Assembly: GCA_963703605.1 (NCBI GenBank)
Contig: CAVPFC010000047.1
Coordinates: 204,386 to 268,385, forward strand
Source of the DNA: DASXKD01 sp963703605
Lineage (GTDB): Bacteria; Actinomycetota; Actinomycetes; Streptosporangiales; Streptosporangiaceae
DNA: 64,000 bases
Direction: 5' to 3'
This document shows positions 1 through 7,374 of the stretch, one piece after another. Every line of letters begins with the position of its first letter. The stretch's first letter is position 1. A program made the position numbers and the translations under genes. The notes under the pieces are model-generated. The model made no database searches. It saw only the letters and a list, made by a program, of their open reading frames with translations, and was not told the DNA's origin.

Positions 1-56
1 TGAATCCCCGGCCACCGCCGTCATGCGCCTTGTGGCTGCGATCAGCCGCCCAGGCG

Positions 57-626
57 TCAGGGCTGGAGAACCGCCTCTATCTCGAGGTGGAGGGTGATCT
101 TGTCGCTCACGACCGCGCCGCCGGTCTCCATGACCGCGTTGAAGCTCACGCCGAAGTCGCTCCGGTTGAGCTCCCCGGTGGCGCTGAACCCGGCCCGCGT
201 GCCGCCGTAGGGGTCGGGGCCGAACCCGTTGAGCTCGAGGCTCAGCGGCACCTGCCTGGTCACGCCCTTGATCGTCAGCTCGCCGTCGAGGACGAAGCCG
301 TCGCCTTGCCGGCGGACGCCGGTGGACCGGTAGGTCATGGTCGGGTGGTTCTCGACCTCGAAGAAGTCGGCCGACCGGATGTGCCCGTCGCGCTGCTCGT
401 TGCCCGTGTCGATCGAGGACATGTCGATCTCCGCGGTGACCGAGGAGTCCAGCGGGTTCTCGCCGGTGACGAGCTGGCCGGAGAAGGTGCGGAACCGGCC
501 ACGGACCTTGCTGACCATCATGTGCCGGGCGGCGAAACCGACCTCGCTGTGCACGGGATCGATCGACCAGGTGCCCGCGACGTATCCGGGGATACTGGTC
601 AGGGTGCCTGCGTCAGTGGTGGTCAT
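57..626 (-). CDS. YceI family protein
   Basis: Encodes a 189-residue YceI-like protein. The family folds as a small lipocalin-like barrel that binds isoprenoid-type lipids. Family features visible are WSIDPVHSEVGFAARHMMVSKVRGRF near residues 20-44, the SIDTGNEQRDGHIRSADFF segment near the middle, and GELTIKGVTRQVPL near residue 115. There is no signal peptide, so a cytoplasmic location is likely. The start is supported by a strong GGAGG ribosome site just upstream. It is divergent from the MarR gene at 761 and shares an intergenic region with three TTGAG-type palindromes, so it is probably the MarR target. The exact ligand is unknown. Confidence 0.93.
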   Translation of the reverse strand: MTTTDAGTLTSIPGYVAGTWSIDPVHSEVGFAARHMMVSKVRGRFRTFSGQLVTGENPLDSSVTAEIDMSSIDTGNEQRDGHIRSADFFEVENHPTMTYRSTGVRRQGDGFVLDGELTIKGVTRQVPLSLELNGFGPDPYGGTRAGFSATGELNRSDFGVSFNAVMETGGAVVSDKITLHLEIEAVLQP

Positions 627-669
627 GTTGGTGCCTCCTGCTCCTGGAGAGTGCGGTGAGGGCTCTAAG

Positions 670-736
670 TTGAGTTCTCAATAGTTGAGTGTTCAAAAGG
701 ACTACCATGACCCCTGTAACGTTGTCAAGCGCTCAA
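670..736. promoter_or_regulatory. Three MarR-type operator palindromes between yceI and marR
   Basis: Three related 12-bp sites are seen: TTGAGTTCTCAA at 670-681 (perfect palindrome of TTGAG/CTCAA), TTGAGTGTTCAA at 685-696, and TCAAGCGCTCAA at 725-736. The first two are spaced 15 bp apart. The third sits in the -35 region for the MarR gene and next to a TTGACA reading toward yceI. Location between divergent genes suggests that the MarR protein represses both. The protein-site pairing is inferred. Confidence 0.6.
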
Positions 737-760
737 CTATTTCTCGTGTAGACTGACCGC

Positions 761-1306
761 ATGGCAGGGACCCGGTGGCTCTCCGATGAGGAACAACAGA
801 CGTGGCGCTCGTTCCTGTGCGCCTGCAACGCGTTCTTCTCGGCCGTGGACGCCCAGCTCCAGCACGACTCGGGGATGCCGCACACCTACTACGAGATCCT
901 GGTGCGGCTGTCGGAAACGCCAGGTCGCGCGCTGCGCATGAGCCAGCTTGCGGAGGCCACGTCGGCGAGCAAGAGCCGCGCCTCGCACGCGGTCGCCCGG
1001 CTTGAGGAGCGCGGCTGGGTCCGCCGGGTGGACTGCCCCACCGACCGCCGGGGCCAGGTCGCCGAGCTCACCGAGGAGGGTTTCGCCGCGCTGGCCGAGG
1101 CCGCGCGCGGGCACGTCGAGCAGGTGCGCCAGTCCTTGTTCGACGCGCTGACCCCGGAGCAGGTGACCCAGCTCAGGGCGATCAGCGAGGCGATGATCAC
1201 GGCCGGCGGCGGGCACGGCAAGATCGCCTTCCCGCCCGGCTGCTCCAGCGAAGACGAGCCAGCCGACGCCGAGGACGAGCCGGCGGCCGCCGGGTCAGGG
1301 CGTTAG
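761..1306 (+). CDS. MarR family transcriptional regulator
   Basis: A 181-residue winged-helix regulator of the MarR family. The DNA-binding core is visible as LRMSQLAEATSASKSRASHAV followed by RLEERGWVRRVDCPTDRRGQVAELTEEG, the usual recognition helix and wing with the conserved D-R residues. The tail is acidic and Ala-rich. A TAGACT -10 element lies at 749-754, six nucleotides before the ATG, which suggests a leaderless transcript. The gene is divergent from yceI and overlaps the convergent PaiB-like gene by 12 bp at its 3' end. MarR proteins usually repress their own promoter and a neighbour, here probably yceI. The ligand is unknown. Confidence 0.92.
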   Translation: MAGTRWLSDEEQQTWRSFLCACNAFFSAVDAQLQHDSGMPHTYYEILVRLSETPGRALRMSQLAEATSASKSRASHAVARLEERGWVRRVDCPTDRRGQVAELTEEGFAALAEAARGHVEQVRQSLFDALTPEQVTQLRAISEAMITAGGGHGKIAFPPGCSSEDEPADAEDEPAAAGSGR

Positions 1307-1966
1307 CTCCGCCCGCGCCAGCTCCGCCATCCGCTCCGCGATCTCCGCGGCGCCGGGACCGGGCTCGCCCCGCATGCCTTCCAGCGCCCCGGCCCGGTCC
1401 TCGGGGTTGCGGTTCTGGCTCAGCTTCTCCTTGGCCTCCACCGTGGTGATCGTCAGCTCGACCCCGACGATCGCCCGCAACTGGCTGTCGATGAACTCCT
1501 CCGGGGCGTCGGTGACATGCCACGGCGACGGCCGGCCGGCCTCGTGCCGCGCGGTCAGCCGGGTGACCACGTCGCGCAGCCACTCCGGGTCCCTGTGCAC
1601 GGTCAGCGGCCCGGTGAAGTGCACGGACACGTAGTTCCAGGTCGGCACCATCTTGCCGTGCCGGGCCGTGCTCGGGTACCAGGACGGCGAGACGTACGCC
1701 TGGGGCCCGTGCACGATCGCCAGCGCGACCGTGTCCGGGCCTACCGTGCGCCACTGCGGGTTGGCCAGCGCCAGATGACCGAGCAGCCGCCCGGGTTCCC
1801 CCTCGGCCGCGCCGGTCCGGTCCCAGATGACCGGGATCAGGCTCGCGACCGGCTTGGTCCCGTCGAAGGTCACCAGATCGGCGGCGCCGACAGCGTCGAC
1901 GAACGCCACAACCTCAGCCACGTCGTGCGCGGTGAAATGCCGGGGCAGGTACACACCAGGGAGCAT
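1295..1966 (-). CDS. PaiB-like FMN-binding negative transcriptional regulator
   Basis: A 223-residue protein of the PaiB/FMN-binding split-barrel family. Typical features are the N-terminal MLPGVYLPRHF, the VASLIPVIWDR stretch, GHLALANPQWR, the YVSPSWYPS motif and the VPTWNYVSVHFTG motif, followed by a C-terminal helical part with GVELTITTVEAKEKLSQNR. In Bacillus, PaiB lowers protease and sporulation gene expression, but many homologues may be flavin-dependent enzymes, so the role is open. It is convergent with the MarR gene and overlaps it by 12 bp. Confidence 0.88.
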   Translation of the reverse strand: MLPGVYLPRHFTAHDVAEVVAFVDAVGAADLVTFDGTKPVASLIPVIWDRTGAAEGEPGRLLGHLALANPQWRTVGPDTVALAIVHGPQAYVSPSWYPSTARHGKMVPTWNYVSVHFTGPLTVHRDPEWLRDVVTRLTARHEAGRPSPWHVTDAPEEFIDSQLRAIVGVELTITTVEAKEKLSQNRNPEDRAGALEGMRGEPGPGAAEIAERMAELARAELTP

Positions 1967-2059
1967 ATGTACTGGGGCGGGGCGGCGGGGCCGGGGCTAG
2001 CAGAGGGCGGGGCGGCGGGATCGGGCTAGCACCGTCTGGAGCGGGCGAGGCACCCGCTT

Positions 2060-2088
2060 TTGACCTGGGCACGAACATCTTCTAGCGT
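2060..2088 (+). promoter_or_regulatory. Promoter of the ArsR-ArsN1 gene
   Basis: TTGACC at 2060-2065 and TAGCGT at 2083-2088 are separated by 17 bp, a good housekeeping-sigma spacing. The predicted start of transcription falls near 2095. Confidence 0.5.
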
Positions 2089-2127
2089 TACTTTACGATG
2101 AGTGGCGCAGAGGTAGGAGCAGTACCA

Positions 2128-2982
2128 GTGGCGGCAGCGCGCCCGGGAGCCGAGGACTACGCGGCCTGGTTCCGGGCGCTGGCCGACGGCACCCGGGTCA
2201 AGATCGTGTCGTTGCTCGCCCGGCACGGGCGCCCGATGAAGGTGGGCGAGATCGTCGCGGCGGTGCACGTCGGCCAGTCCACCGTGTCCCAGCACCTGAA
2301 GGTCCTCGCCGCGGTGCGCTTCGTCCTCGCCGAACGCCGGGGCACCGCGCGCTACTACCGGATCAACGACGCCTGCGTGAACCTCTTCCCCACCGCCGCC
2401 GATCTCGTCGGCGGGGTCGCGGCGCCCGTCCCGGACACCGGGCAGGACGCGCTGGTGCTTGGCGCCTTCACCGAGCCGTCCGGGTTCGCGATCCGGCCGA
2501 TGGATCCGGCCGACGCCGACCCGGTGCTGGCCGTCTACCAGGCGGGCCTGGACGCGGGCGACGCAAGCTTCGAGACCGAGGCACCGTCCTGGGCGGCGTT
2601 CGACGCGGCCAAGCTGCCGGCTCACCGGCACGTGGCGGCCGCGACCGGCACCGGTGAGGTGCTGGGCTGGGTGGCCGCGTCCGCGGTGTCCGGCCGGTCC
2701 GCCTACGCGGGCGTGGTGGAGCACTCGGTGTACGTGGCGCCCACCGCGCGGCGCCGGGGCGTCGGCGCCGCCCTGTTGCAGGCGCTGATCGACTCCACCG
2801 AGGCGGCCGGCATCTGGACCATCCAGTCCGGCATCTTCCCGGAGAACATCGCCAGCATCCGGCTGCACCAGCGCAAGGGCTTCCGCGTGGTGGGCACCAG
2901 GGAGCGGATCGGCCGGCAGCGCGGCCGGTGGCGCGACGTCGTGCTGATCGAGCGGCGCAGCCCCAGCACCGGCACGGCCTGA
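2128..2982 (+). CDS. ArsR-family regulator fused to ArsN1-like N-acetyltransferase
   Basis: A two-domain protein. Residues about 5-90 form an ArsR winged helix (FRALADGTRVKIVSLLARHG, then the recognition helix GQSTVSQHLKVLAAV and the wing RRGTARYYRI). Residues about 115-275 are a GNAT acetyltransferase of the phosphinothricin/ArsN1 type, with FETEAPSW, HSVYVAPTARRRGVGAALL (acetyl-CoA loop) and HQRKGFRVVGTRERIG. Family knowledge says such enzymes acetylate the amino group of arsinothricin or phosphinothricin. GTG at 2128 is chosen because AGGAG lies eight bases upstream; an in-frame ATG at 2098 is possible. No Cys-x-Cys metal site is visible in the ArsR part, so the inducer cannot be named. 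No other ars gene is adjacent. Confidence 0.87.
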   Translation: MAAARPGAEDYAAWFRALADGTRVKIVSLLARHGRPMKVGEIVAAVHVGQSTVSQHLKVLAAVRFVLAERRGTARYYRINDACVNLFPTAADLVGGVAAPVPDTGQDALVLGAFTEPSGFAIRPMDPADADPVLAVYQAGLDAGDASFETEAPSWAAFDAAKLPAHRHVAAATGTGEVLGWVAASAVSGRSAYAGVVEHSVYVAPTARRRGVGAALLQALIDSTEAAGIWTIQSGIFPENIASIRLHQRKGFRVVGTRERIGRQRGRWRDVVLIERRSPSTGTA

Positions 2983-3225
2983 CGCCGCCCCCGGGCCACT
3001 ACCTGCAACGGCACCCAAGCCAGGCCGGCCGCGCGCACGCCCGCGGAGGGCGCTTTCCGCGTCGCCCGGGCAGCCCGCTGACGTGCGGAAATGCCAGGTT
3101 TCGCTGCAAATCCGGCCAGAGCCAGCCATAATGGCAGAGATGGTGACACACCGCTACTCTACGAATACTTTTAGGAGCGGCGGGCGCGGCGCGCGGCGGC
3201 CGGCCGGAGTGCACGCCGCCGCGGC

Positions 3226-4530
3226 TCAGCCCGGCTCGGCGGACGCGGTATCCACGCACACCTTGTTCCGGCCGGTGGCCTTCGCCTCGCTGAGCGCGAC
3301 GTCGGCCGCTCCGATGAGCTCGGCGAGGGCGCGCCGGGAATGATCCAGCAGGGCTATCCCGATCGAGACGGTCAGCCGGAAGACGAACCCCGCGTGGCTG
3401 CCGTCCTCGATGGCGATCGGCTCGCCCGCGATGTGGTCGCGCAGTCGTTCCGCGATCCGGCGGGCCTGGGTCTCCCCGGCCTGCGGCAGCAGGATCGCGA
3501 ACTGCTCGCCGCCGAACCGCCCCACGAGACCGGACCCTTGCAAGTTCTCGGTGAGCGTGCGGGCGATGCCCTGGAGCACCTGATCGCCAGCGTCCAGCCC
3601 CGCCGTTTCGTTCACGCTGCTGAAGTGGTCGATGTCGACCATGATGAGCGCGAGCTGAGCGCCGCTGCGCAAGGCCCGGTAGAACTCGGACGAGGCCTCG
3701 CGCTGCCAGGTGCCGGCGTTGAGAACGCCCGTCTTGGCGTCGATCCGGGCCTGCGCCACGAGCTGGGACTGCATGAGGTACCGCCGGCACAGCACGACGG
3801 TGGGCAGGGCCAGGACCATCAGCACCGGGTTGAGCGCGACCACGAGGGTCAGCGAGACCGCGAGGCTCAGCTCAAGCAGGTCGGTCGTCATCGAGTCACG
3901 GGTGCCCACCAGGTCCCGGACCCGGGCATCGGGATCGGAGAGCCGGATCGCGACGAGCACGAACCCGTGGTTGGCGATCACGGCGAGCATGGCGCAGGCC
4001 GCCACGGCCGCCACCCAGGACAGCGCGTGCATGCCGTCGCCCGGCACGGGGCCCGCCACCGAGGCCGGCACCCAATGGAATACAAGGGACGCGAGTCCAT
4101 AGGACAGACCAATGGCCGCGTGGCTAAAGACCCTCCGGTATATGATCATGCGCCGGGTGCGCCAAAGCTTGTGCATGACAAGCGGGATTGGCGCGGCGAG
4201 GGCATAGAACGGGGGCAGGGTTATGGCGATCGCCAGATACCAAACCGACTGAAGATCACGCGCCAGCGTGCCCTGCGGCTCCCGGACCAAGCGAGTTGCC
4301 TCGGTGGCGGCCATGCCGCACGCGACCAGGCCCAGGAAGACCACGGCCTGCCGGATTCGCCAGGTCGTGCCGGCGCCCGCCGCGGTGAGCGCCACGACGT
4401 AGAGCACGGGGACGGCCATGACGTAGCCGCGCAGCGGCTCGCGCAGTTCCCACATCTGGGACGCGCGGACGGCCCGCGCCAGGCCACTGGCGCCGCGGGC
4501 CGCGCGGCCCAGCCTGCCGATGTCGGCCAT
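3226..4530 (-). CDS. Membrane-anchored GGDEF domain protein (putative diguanylate cyclase)
   Basis: About 434 residues. The first ~240 residues contain several hydrophobic segments (for example VLYVVALTAAGAG, AVVFLGLVACGMAA, YLAIAITLPPFYALA), then a GGDEF domain. The signature reads GRFGGEQFAILL, so the fourth position is Gln rather than Glu. The inhibitory RxxD site that normally sits five residues before the signature is QGSG here, so product inhibition should be absent. Whether the Q variant is active is uncertain. The start is ATG at 4530 or GTG at 4536; neither has a strong ribosome site. No EAL domain or other c-di-GMP gene is nearby. Confidence 0.85.
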   Translation of the reverse strand: MADIGRLGRAARGASGLARAVRASQMWELREPLRGYVMAVPVLYVVALTAAGAGTTWRIRQAVVFLGLVACGMAATEATRLVREPQGTLARDLQSVWYLAIAITLPPFYALAAPIPLVMHKLWRTRRMIIYRRVFSHAAIGLSYGLASLVFHWVPASVAGPVPGDGMHALSWVAAVAACAMLAVIANHGFVLVAIRLSDPDARVRDLVGTRDSMTTDLLELSLAVSLTLVVALNPVLMVLALPTVVLCRRYLMQSQLVAQARIDAKTGVLNAGTWQREASSEFYRALRSGAQLALIMVDIDHFSSVNETAGLDAGDQVLQGIARTLTENLQGSGLVGRFGGEQFAILLPQAGETQARRIAERLRDHIAGEPIAIEDGSHAGFVFRLTVSIGIALLDHSRRALAELIGAADVALSEAKATGRNKVCVDTASAEPG

Positions 4531-4598
4531 GAGCACCCCGAGAGGCGAATGTGACGGGAGTTAGGAATTGGTAGCTAGCGGTACTGGGCTAACACCGA

Positions 4599-4627
4599 AT
4601 GTTGACAGACCGGAAAACCGCTGTCAA
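4599..4627 (-). promoter_or_regulatory. Promoter of the GGDEF gene inside a TTGACAG/CTGTCAA inverted repeat
   Basis: Reading on the minus strand, a consensus TTGACA (4627-4622) is followed after 17 bp by CAACAT (4604-4599). The same stretch forms a perfect 7-bp inverted repeat, TTGACAG at 4602-4608 and CTGTCAA at 4621-4627, with CGG-AAAA-CCG in the centre. This could be an operator over the -35 box. Confidence 0.45.
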
Positions 4628-4692
4628 GGCAGCTATACCCCCCTTTGCGCCCACTATCCGTGCTGGCGCTGACCCAGGAAAGGACGGCCATC

Positions 4693-4713
4693 GTGCGCTC
4701 TGAATGGACCTGA
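4693..4713 (+). CDS. Tiny ORF A encoding the hexapeptide MRSEWT
   Basis: A seven-codon ORF starting with GTG and ending with TGA, encoding MRSEWT. AGGAAAGGA at 4676-4684 gives a ribosome site eight bases before the start. A second ORF of identical peptide sequence follows 63 bp downstream. The two differ only in the start codon (GTG versus ATG) and in the third base of the Ser codon (TCT versus TCC), while the flanking bases align only with gaps. This pattern fits selection on the peptide, but expression is not shown. It reads toward the 3' end of the MFS gene on the other strand. No known family is recognised. Confidence 0.4.
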   Translation: MRSEWT

Positions 4714-4755
4714 TCGCAGTCAACCCGCCAGTCCCCGCCACGGAAGGAGCATCCG

Positions 4756-4776
4756 ATGCGCTCCGAATGGACCTGA
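4756..4776 (+). CDS. Tiny ORF B encoding the hexapeptide MRSEWT
   Basis: Second copy of the seven-codon ORF, starting with ATG and ending with TGA. GGAAGGAG at 4742-4749 is a near-ideal ribosome site six bases before the ATG. It ends eight bases before the stop of the convergent MFS gene, so a transcript would run antisense into that gene. Alternatives are a protein-binding direct repeat (spacing 63 bp, about six helical turns) or a leftover duplication. Function unknown. Confidence 0.42.
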   Translation: MRSEWT

Positions 4777-4783
4777 ACCGTAC

Positions 4784-6097
4784 TCACCGCCGGTCATCCC
4801 GGGCTGCCAGGTGCGCCCGCCAGCGAACGGCCAGCAGCGCGGCGATGACCGCACCGATCCCCCCGCTGATGGCGATCATCGTGGCCGGGCCGAGCACGCC
4901 TGCCACCGCTCCGGCCACGATGAACCACAGCCCCTGGAAGACCTGCATGCCCCCGTTGGCCAGGCCAAAGGCCTGGCCACGGCGCCCCGCCGGTACCGCC
5001 GCCACGAAGGCGGCGTTGGCCGCGAGCTGATATCCGGCGCCCGCGCCCGCCACCGCGAAGATCGCTATGGCGGCCGCGAAGCCCGGGTGCAGCCCGCACA
5101 GCATCAGCACCGCGCAGGCGCCGACCGCCATGCCGCCCATCCAGCGCTGCCGCCGGGCCGGGCTCACCACGCGGCCGAGCACGAACGCGCCCACCGCGGT
5201 GCCGAACGGGATCGCCGCGAAGATGAACCCGGTGCCGACGGCGAGCGGCAGCCCGCGGAACCCGGCCGCGTAGGGGGCCGCCAGGCCCATGGGCACCACG
5301 TAGAACGTGACCAGCCAGCCGAACAGCACCAGGATGCGCAGGGTGGGGTCGCCGAACACCAGCCGCACGCCGCTGGCCATGTCCGCCCAGTGTGACGGCT
5401 TGGGCCCCGCGGCGTCCCGGCCCGCCGCGGCCGGCCTCTTATGCACCCAGAACAGCAGCAGCAGCGCCGAGGCGCCGAACGTGGCCGCGTCGGCCAGCAG
5501 GGCGGGCCGGCTGCCCAGGGTGGCCACCACCACCCCGCCGAGCGCGAAGCCAAGCACCGTGCCCACCTGGAACGTGATCTGGGTCACCGTGGTGCCCAGG
5601 ACGTACCGCTCCCCCGTCAGGATGTCGGCCATCAGCGCGGCGCGCGCGGACTTGAACGGCGAATCCAGCAACGTCACGAAGAACAGCAATGCGACCATCG
5701 CGGCGAGCGCGGCGGCCGAGCCGCTCGCGCTGACCGCCACCATGACCAGGACGAGCACCAGCCTGGCCAGGTCGCAGGCGATCATCACCTGGCGCCGCGG
5801 CAGCCGGTCGGCGAGCCCGGACAGCGCGACGCCGCCCACGAGCCAGGGCAGGTAGGTCAGCGCGTAGGTGAGTGCGGTGAGTAACGCCGACCGCGTCCGG
5901 TCGTAGACCAGGATGGTGATCGCGACCCGGGCGAGCTGGTCGCCCGCCACCGACAGCAACTGCGCCAGCCATACGGCGCGGAACTCGTCGACGCCGAAAA
6001 CCTGCGCAAAGGTGGCCTTTTCCGCTTCCGTGCCGCGGTCCGGCCCACCGGCTCGGGCGCTCCGGGCCGCCAGCGCCCCAGCTGCGTGCTTAGCCAC
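4784..6097 (-). CDS. MFS transporter
   Basis: A 437-residue major facilitator with about twelve hydrophobic segments. The loop-2 motif appears as SGLADRLPRRQVMIACD. The sequence resembles the enterobactin-exporter-like MFS_3 group (FRAVWLAQLLSVAGDQLARVAITILVYDRTRSALLTALTYALTYLPWLVGG is broken here by loops as usual), but the substrate cannot be inferred. GTG at 6097 is chosen because GAGGAGGGA stands just upstream; an in-frame ATG 25 codons earlier lacks this. The 3' end faces the hexapeptide ORFs. Confidence 0.88.
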   Translation of the reverse strand: MAKHAAGALAARSARAGGPDRGTEAEKATFAQVFGVDEFRAVWLAQLLSVAGDQLARVAITILVYDRTRSALLTALTYALTYLPWLVGGVALSGLADRLPRRQVMIACDLARLVLVLVMVAVSASGSAAALAAMVALLFFVTLLDSPFKSARAALMADILTGERYVLGTTVTQITFQVGTVLGFALGGVVVATLGSRPALLADAATFGASALLLLFWVHKRPAAAGRDAAGPKPSHWADMASGVRLVFGDPTLRILVLFGWLVTFYVVPMGLAAPYAAGFRGLPLAVGTGFIFAAIPFGTAVGAFVLGRVVSPARRQRWMGGMAVGACAVLMLCGLHPGFAAAIAIFAVAGAGAGYQLAANAAFVAAVPAGRRGQAFGLANGGMQVFQGLWFIVAGAVAGVLGPATMIAISGGIGAVIAALLAVRWRAHLAARDDRR

Positions 6098-6239
6098 GCT
6101 CGTGGTCCCTCCTCGCTGGCCCCGGCGCCTCGCGTCCCTCCCATTCTTGGCGCAGCCGGCGCCGGGATTCAACAGGAAGTGCTCAAAGCATTACTCATCG
6201 CCGAATTGGTCAGATTGGCTGAGGTATTCGCAAACGGAG

Positions 6240-7178
6240 CTACGCTTCGGCCGGCGGCTCGGCGGACGGCGGAACGGCCGGTCGTGGCCGGGAACCCGCC
6301 CACGAGTACCGCTCCGAGCCGCGGTTCAGGATCTGCTCGAGGGCGGCGCCGACACCGCCGTCGGAGTTGATGATCCGGCGCATGACCATGACCACCGCCG
6401 GTATCGCCCAGAAATCGCCGCACACCCACAAGATCGCGGCACCGATCTGCTGGTCGGCGAACGGGGGCAGGGTGACCCCTGGCACGTGGTTGTACGCGGA
6501 GTACCAGGACGTCTGGGTGAACAGGCTCATCGACATCGCCAGCACCCACATGACCAGGTTGGTGCCGATCAGCGCCACCGCCTGGGCCACGTCGGGCAGC
6601 CGCCGCCGGAACGGGGGCGACGGGATGAACTGCAACCAGAACAGCACCCCGGCGGCGAAGAAACTCCCGTGCATCAGCCAGATGTGCACGGCCTGGTTGG
6701 CCGAGGCGAGATCGAACAGGGCCGGCAGGTGCCAGGCGATCATCACGACGTTGAACAGCGTCACCGCGACCCACGGCCGCAGGAAGAACCCGCCCACCGC
6801 GCGCAGCGGCCGCGCCCAGGCGCCCCGGAGCGTGCCCCGGGTGACCGCCTGCCCGGTCCGGCCGGGCAGCCCGTCCAGCAGCGGCTGCCACGGCGCGCCG
6901 GCCACCACGAGCGTCGGCGCGGCGAACATCAGCAGCAGGTGCTGGAACATGTGCACGAAGAAGTAGGCGTCCGCCCAGTAGTCGATCGGCGACGCCACGG
7001 TGAGCAGCAGCACCGCAAGCCCGCCGTAGAACAGCCACGACCGCCGGCGCCGCTGGCGGGTCCGGTCCGGCCGGGATCGCCGGGCCAGCCGCGCCAGGCC
7101 GATTTCATGCCAGACCACCACGACGCCGACCACGATTATGAACGGGTCGAACGACCAGTGATCAGTGAGATAGTGCAT
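6240..7178 (-). CDS. ctaG: Cytochrome c oxidase assembly protein, CtaG (caa3_CtaG) family
   Basis: A 312-residue polytopic membrane protein with about seven transmembrane segments. Family hallmarks include PIDYWADAYFFVHMFQHLLLM, FNVVMIAWHLPALFDLA, HIWLMHGSFFAAGVLFW and a C-terminal GAAILWVCGDFWAIPAVVMV. The repeated His residues in the membrane helices are typical and are thought to handle copper for the oxidase Cu centre. No oxidase gene is adjacent. The 3' tail is Pro/Ala-rich and poorly conserved. Confidence 0.9.
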   Translation of the reverse strand: MHYLTDHWSFDPFIIVVGVVVVWHEIGLARLARRSRPDRTRQRRRRSWLFYGGLAVLLLTVASPIDYWADAYFFVHMFQHLLLMFAAPTLVVAGAPWQPLLDGLPGRTGQAVTRGTLRGAWARPLRAVGGFFLRPWVAVTLFNVVMIAWHLPALFDLASANQAVHIWLMHGSFFAAGVLFWLQFIPSPPFRRRLPDVAQAVALIGTNLVMWVLAMSMSLFTQTSWYSAYNHVPGVTLPPFADQQIGAAILWVCGDFWAIPAVVMVMRRIINSDGGVGAALEQILNRGSERYSWAGSRPRPAVPPSAEPPAEA

Positions 7179-7374
7179 GACGGTGTGATCTTACGCGTCC
7201 GGCCAGGCCGGCGCTATGGGCCCGCGAGCCCGCCGGCGGCACCCCGGAGCGGTCGGCCAGGGTCCTCGGATCCGTCCCGCGACCCGCTGGCGTAATGTGC
7301 CGTTGACCTGCACAATCTACAGAGAAGGCAATCCATGCGGCGCGTGCGCCGGGGGGCGAAGGCAGGGAGAGCTG

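Noticed and set aside
4693..4776. Biarylitide-type RiPP cluster
   Set aside because: The tiny ORF size is reminiscent, but no cytochrome P450 or other modifying enzyme is encoded nearby, so the class cannot be claimed.
4575..4787. 70-codon minus-strand ORF covering both hexapeptide ORFs, with QVHSER twice
   Set aside because: The repeat in the protein is simply the reverse reading of the two 21-bp units, which are 63 bp apart and so in the same frame. There is no ribosome site, and the plus-strand reading explains the boundaries better.
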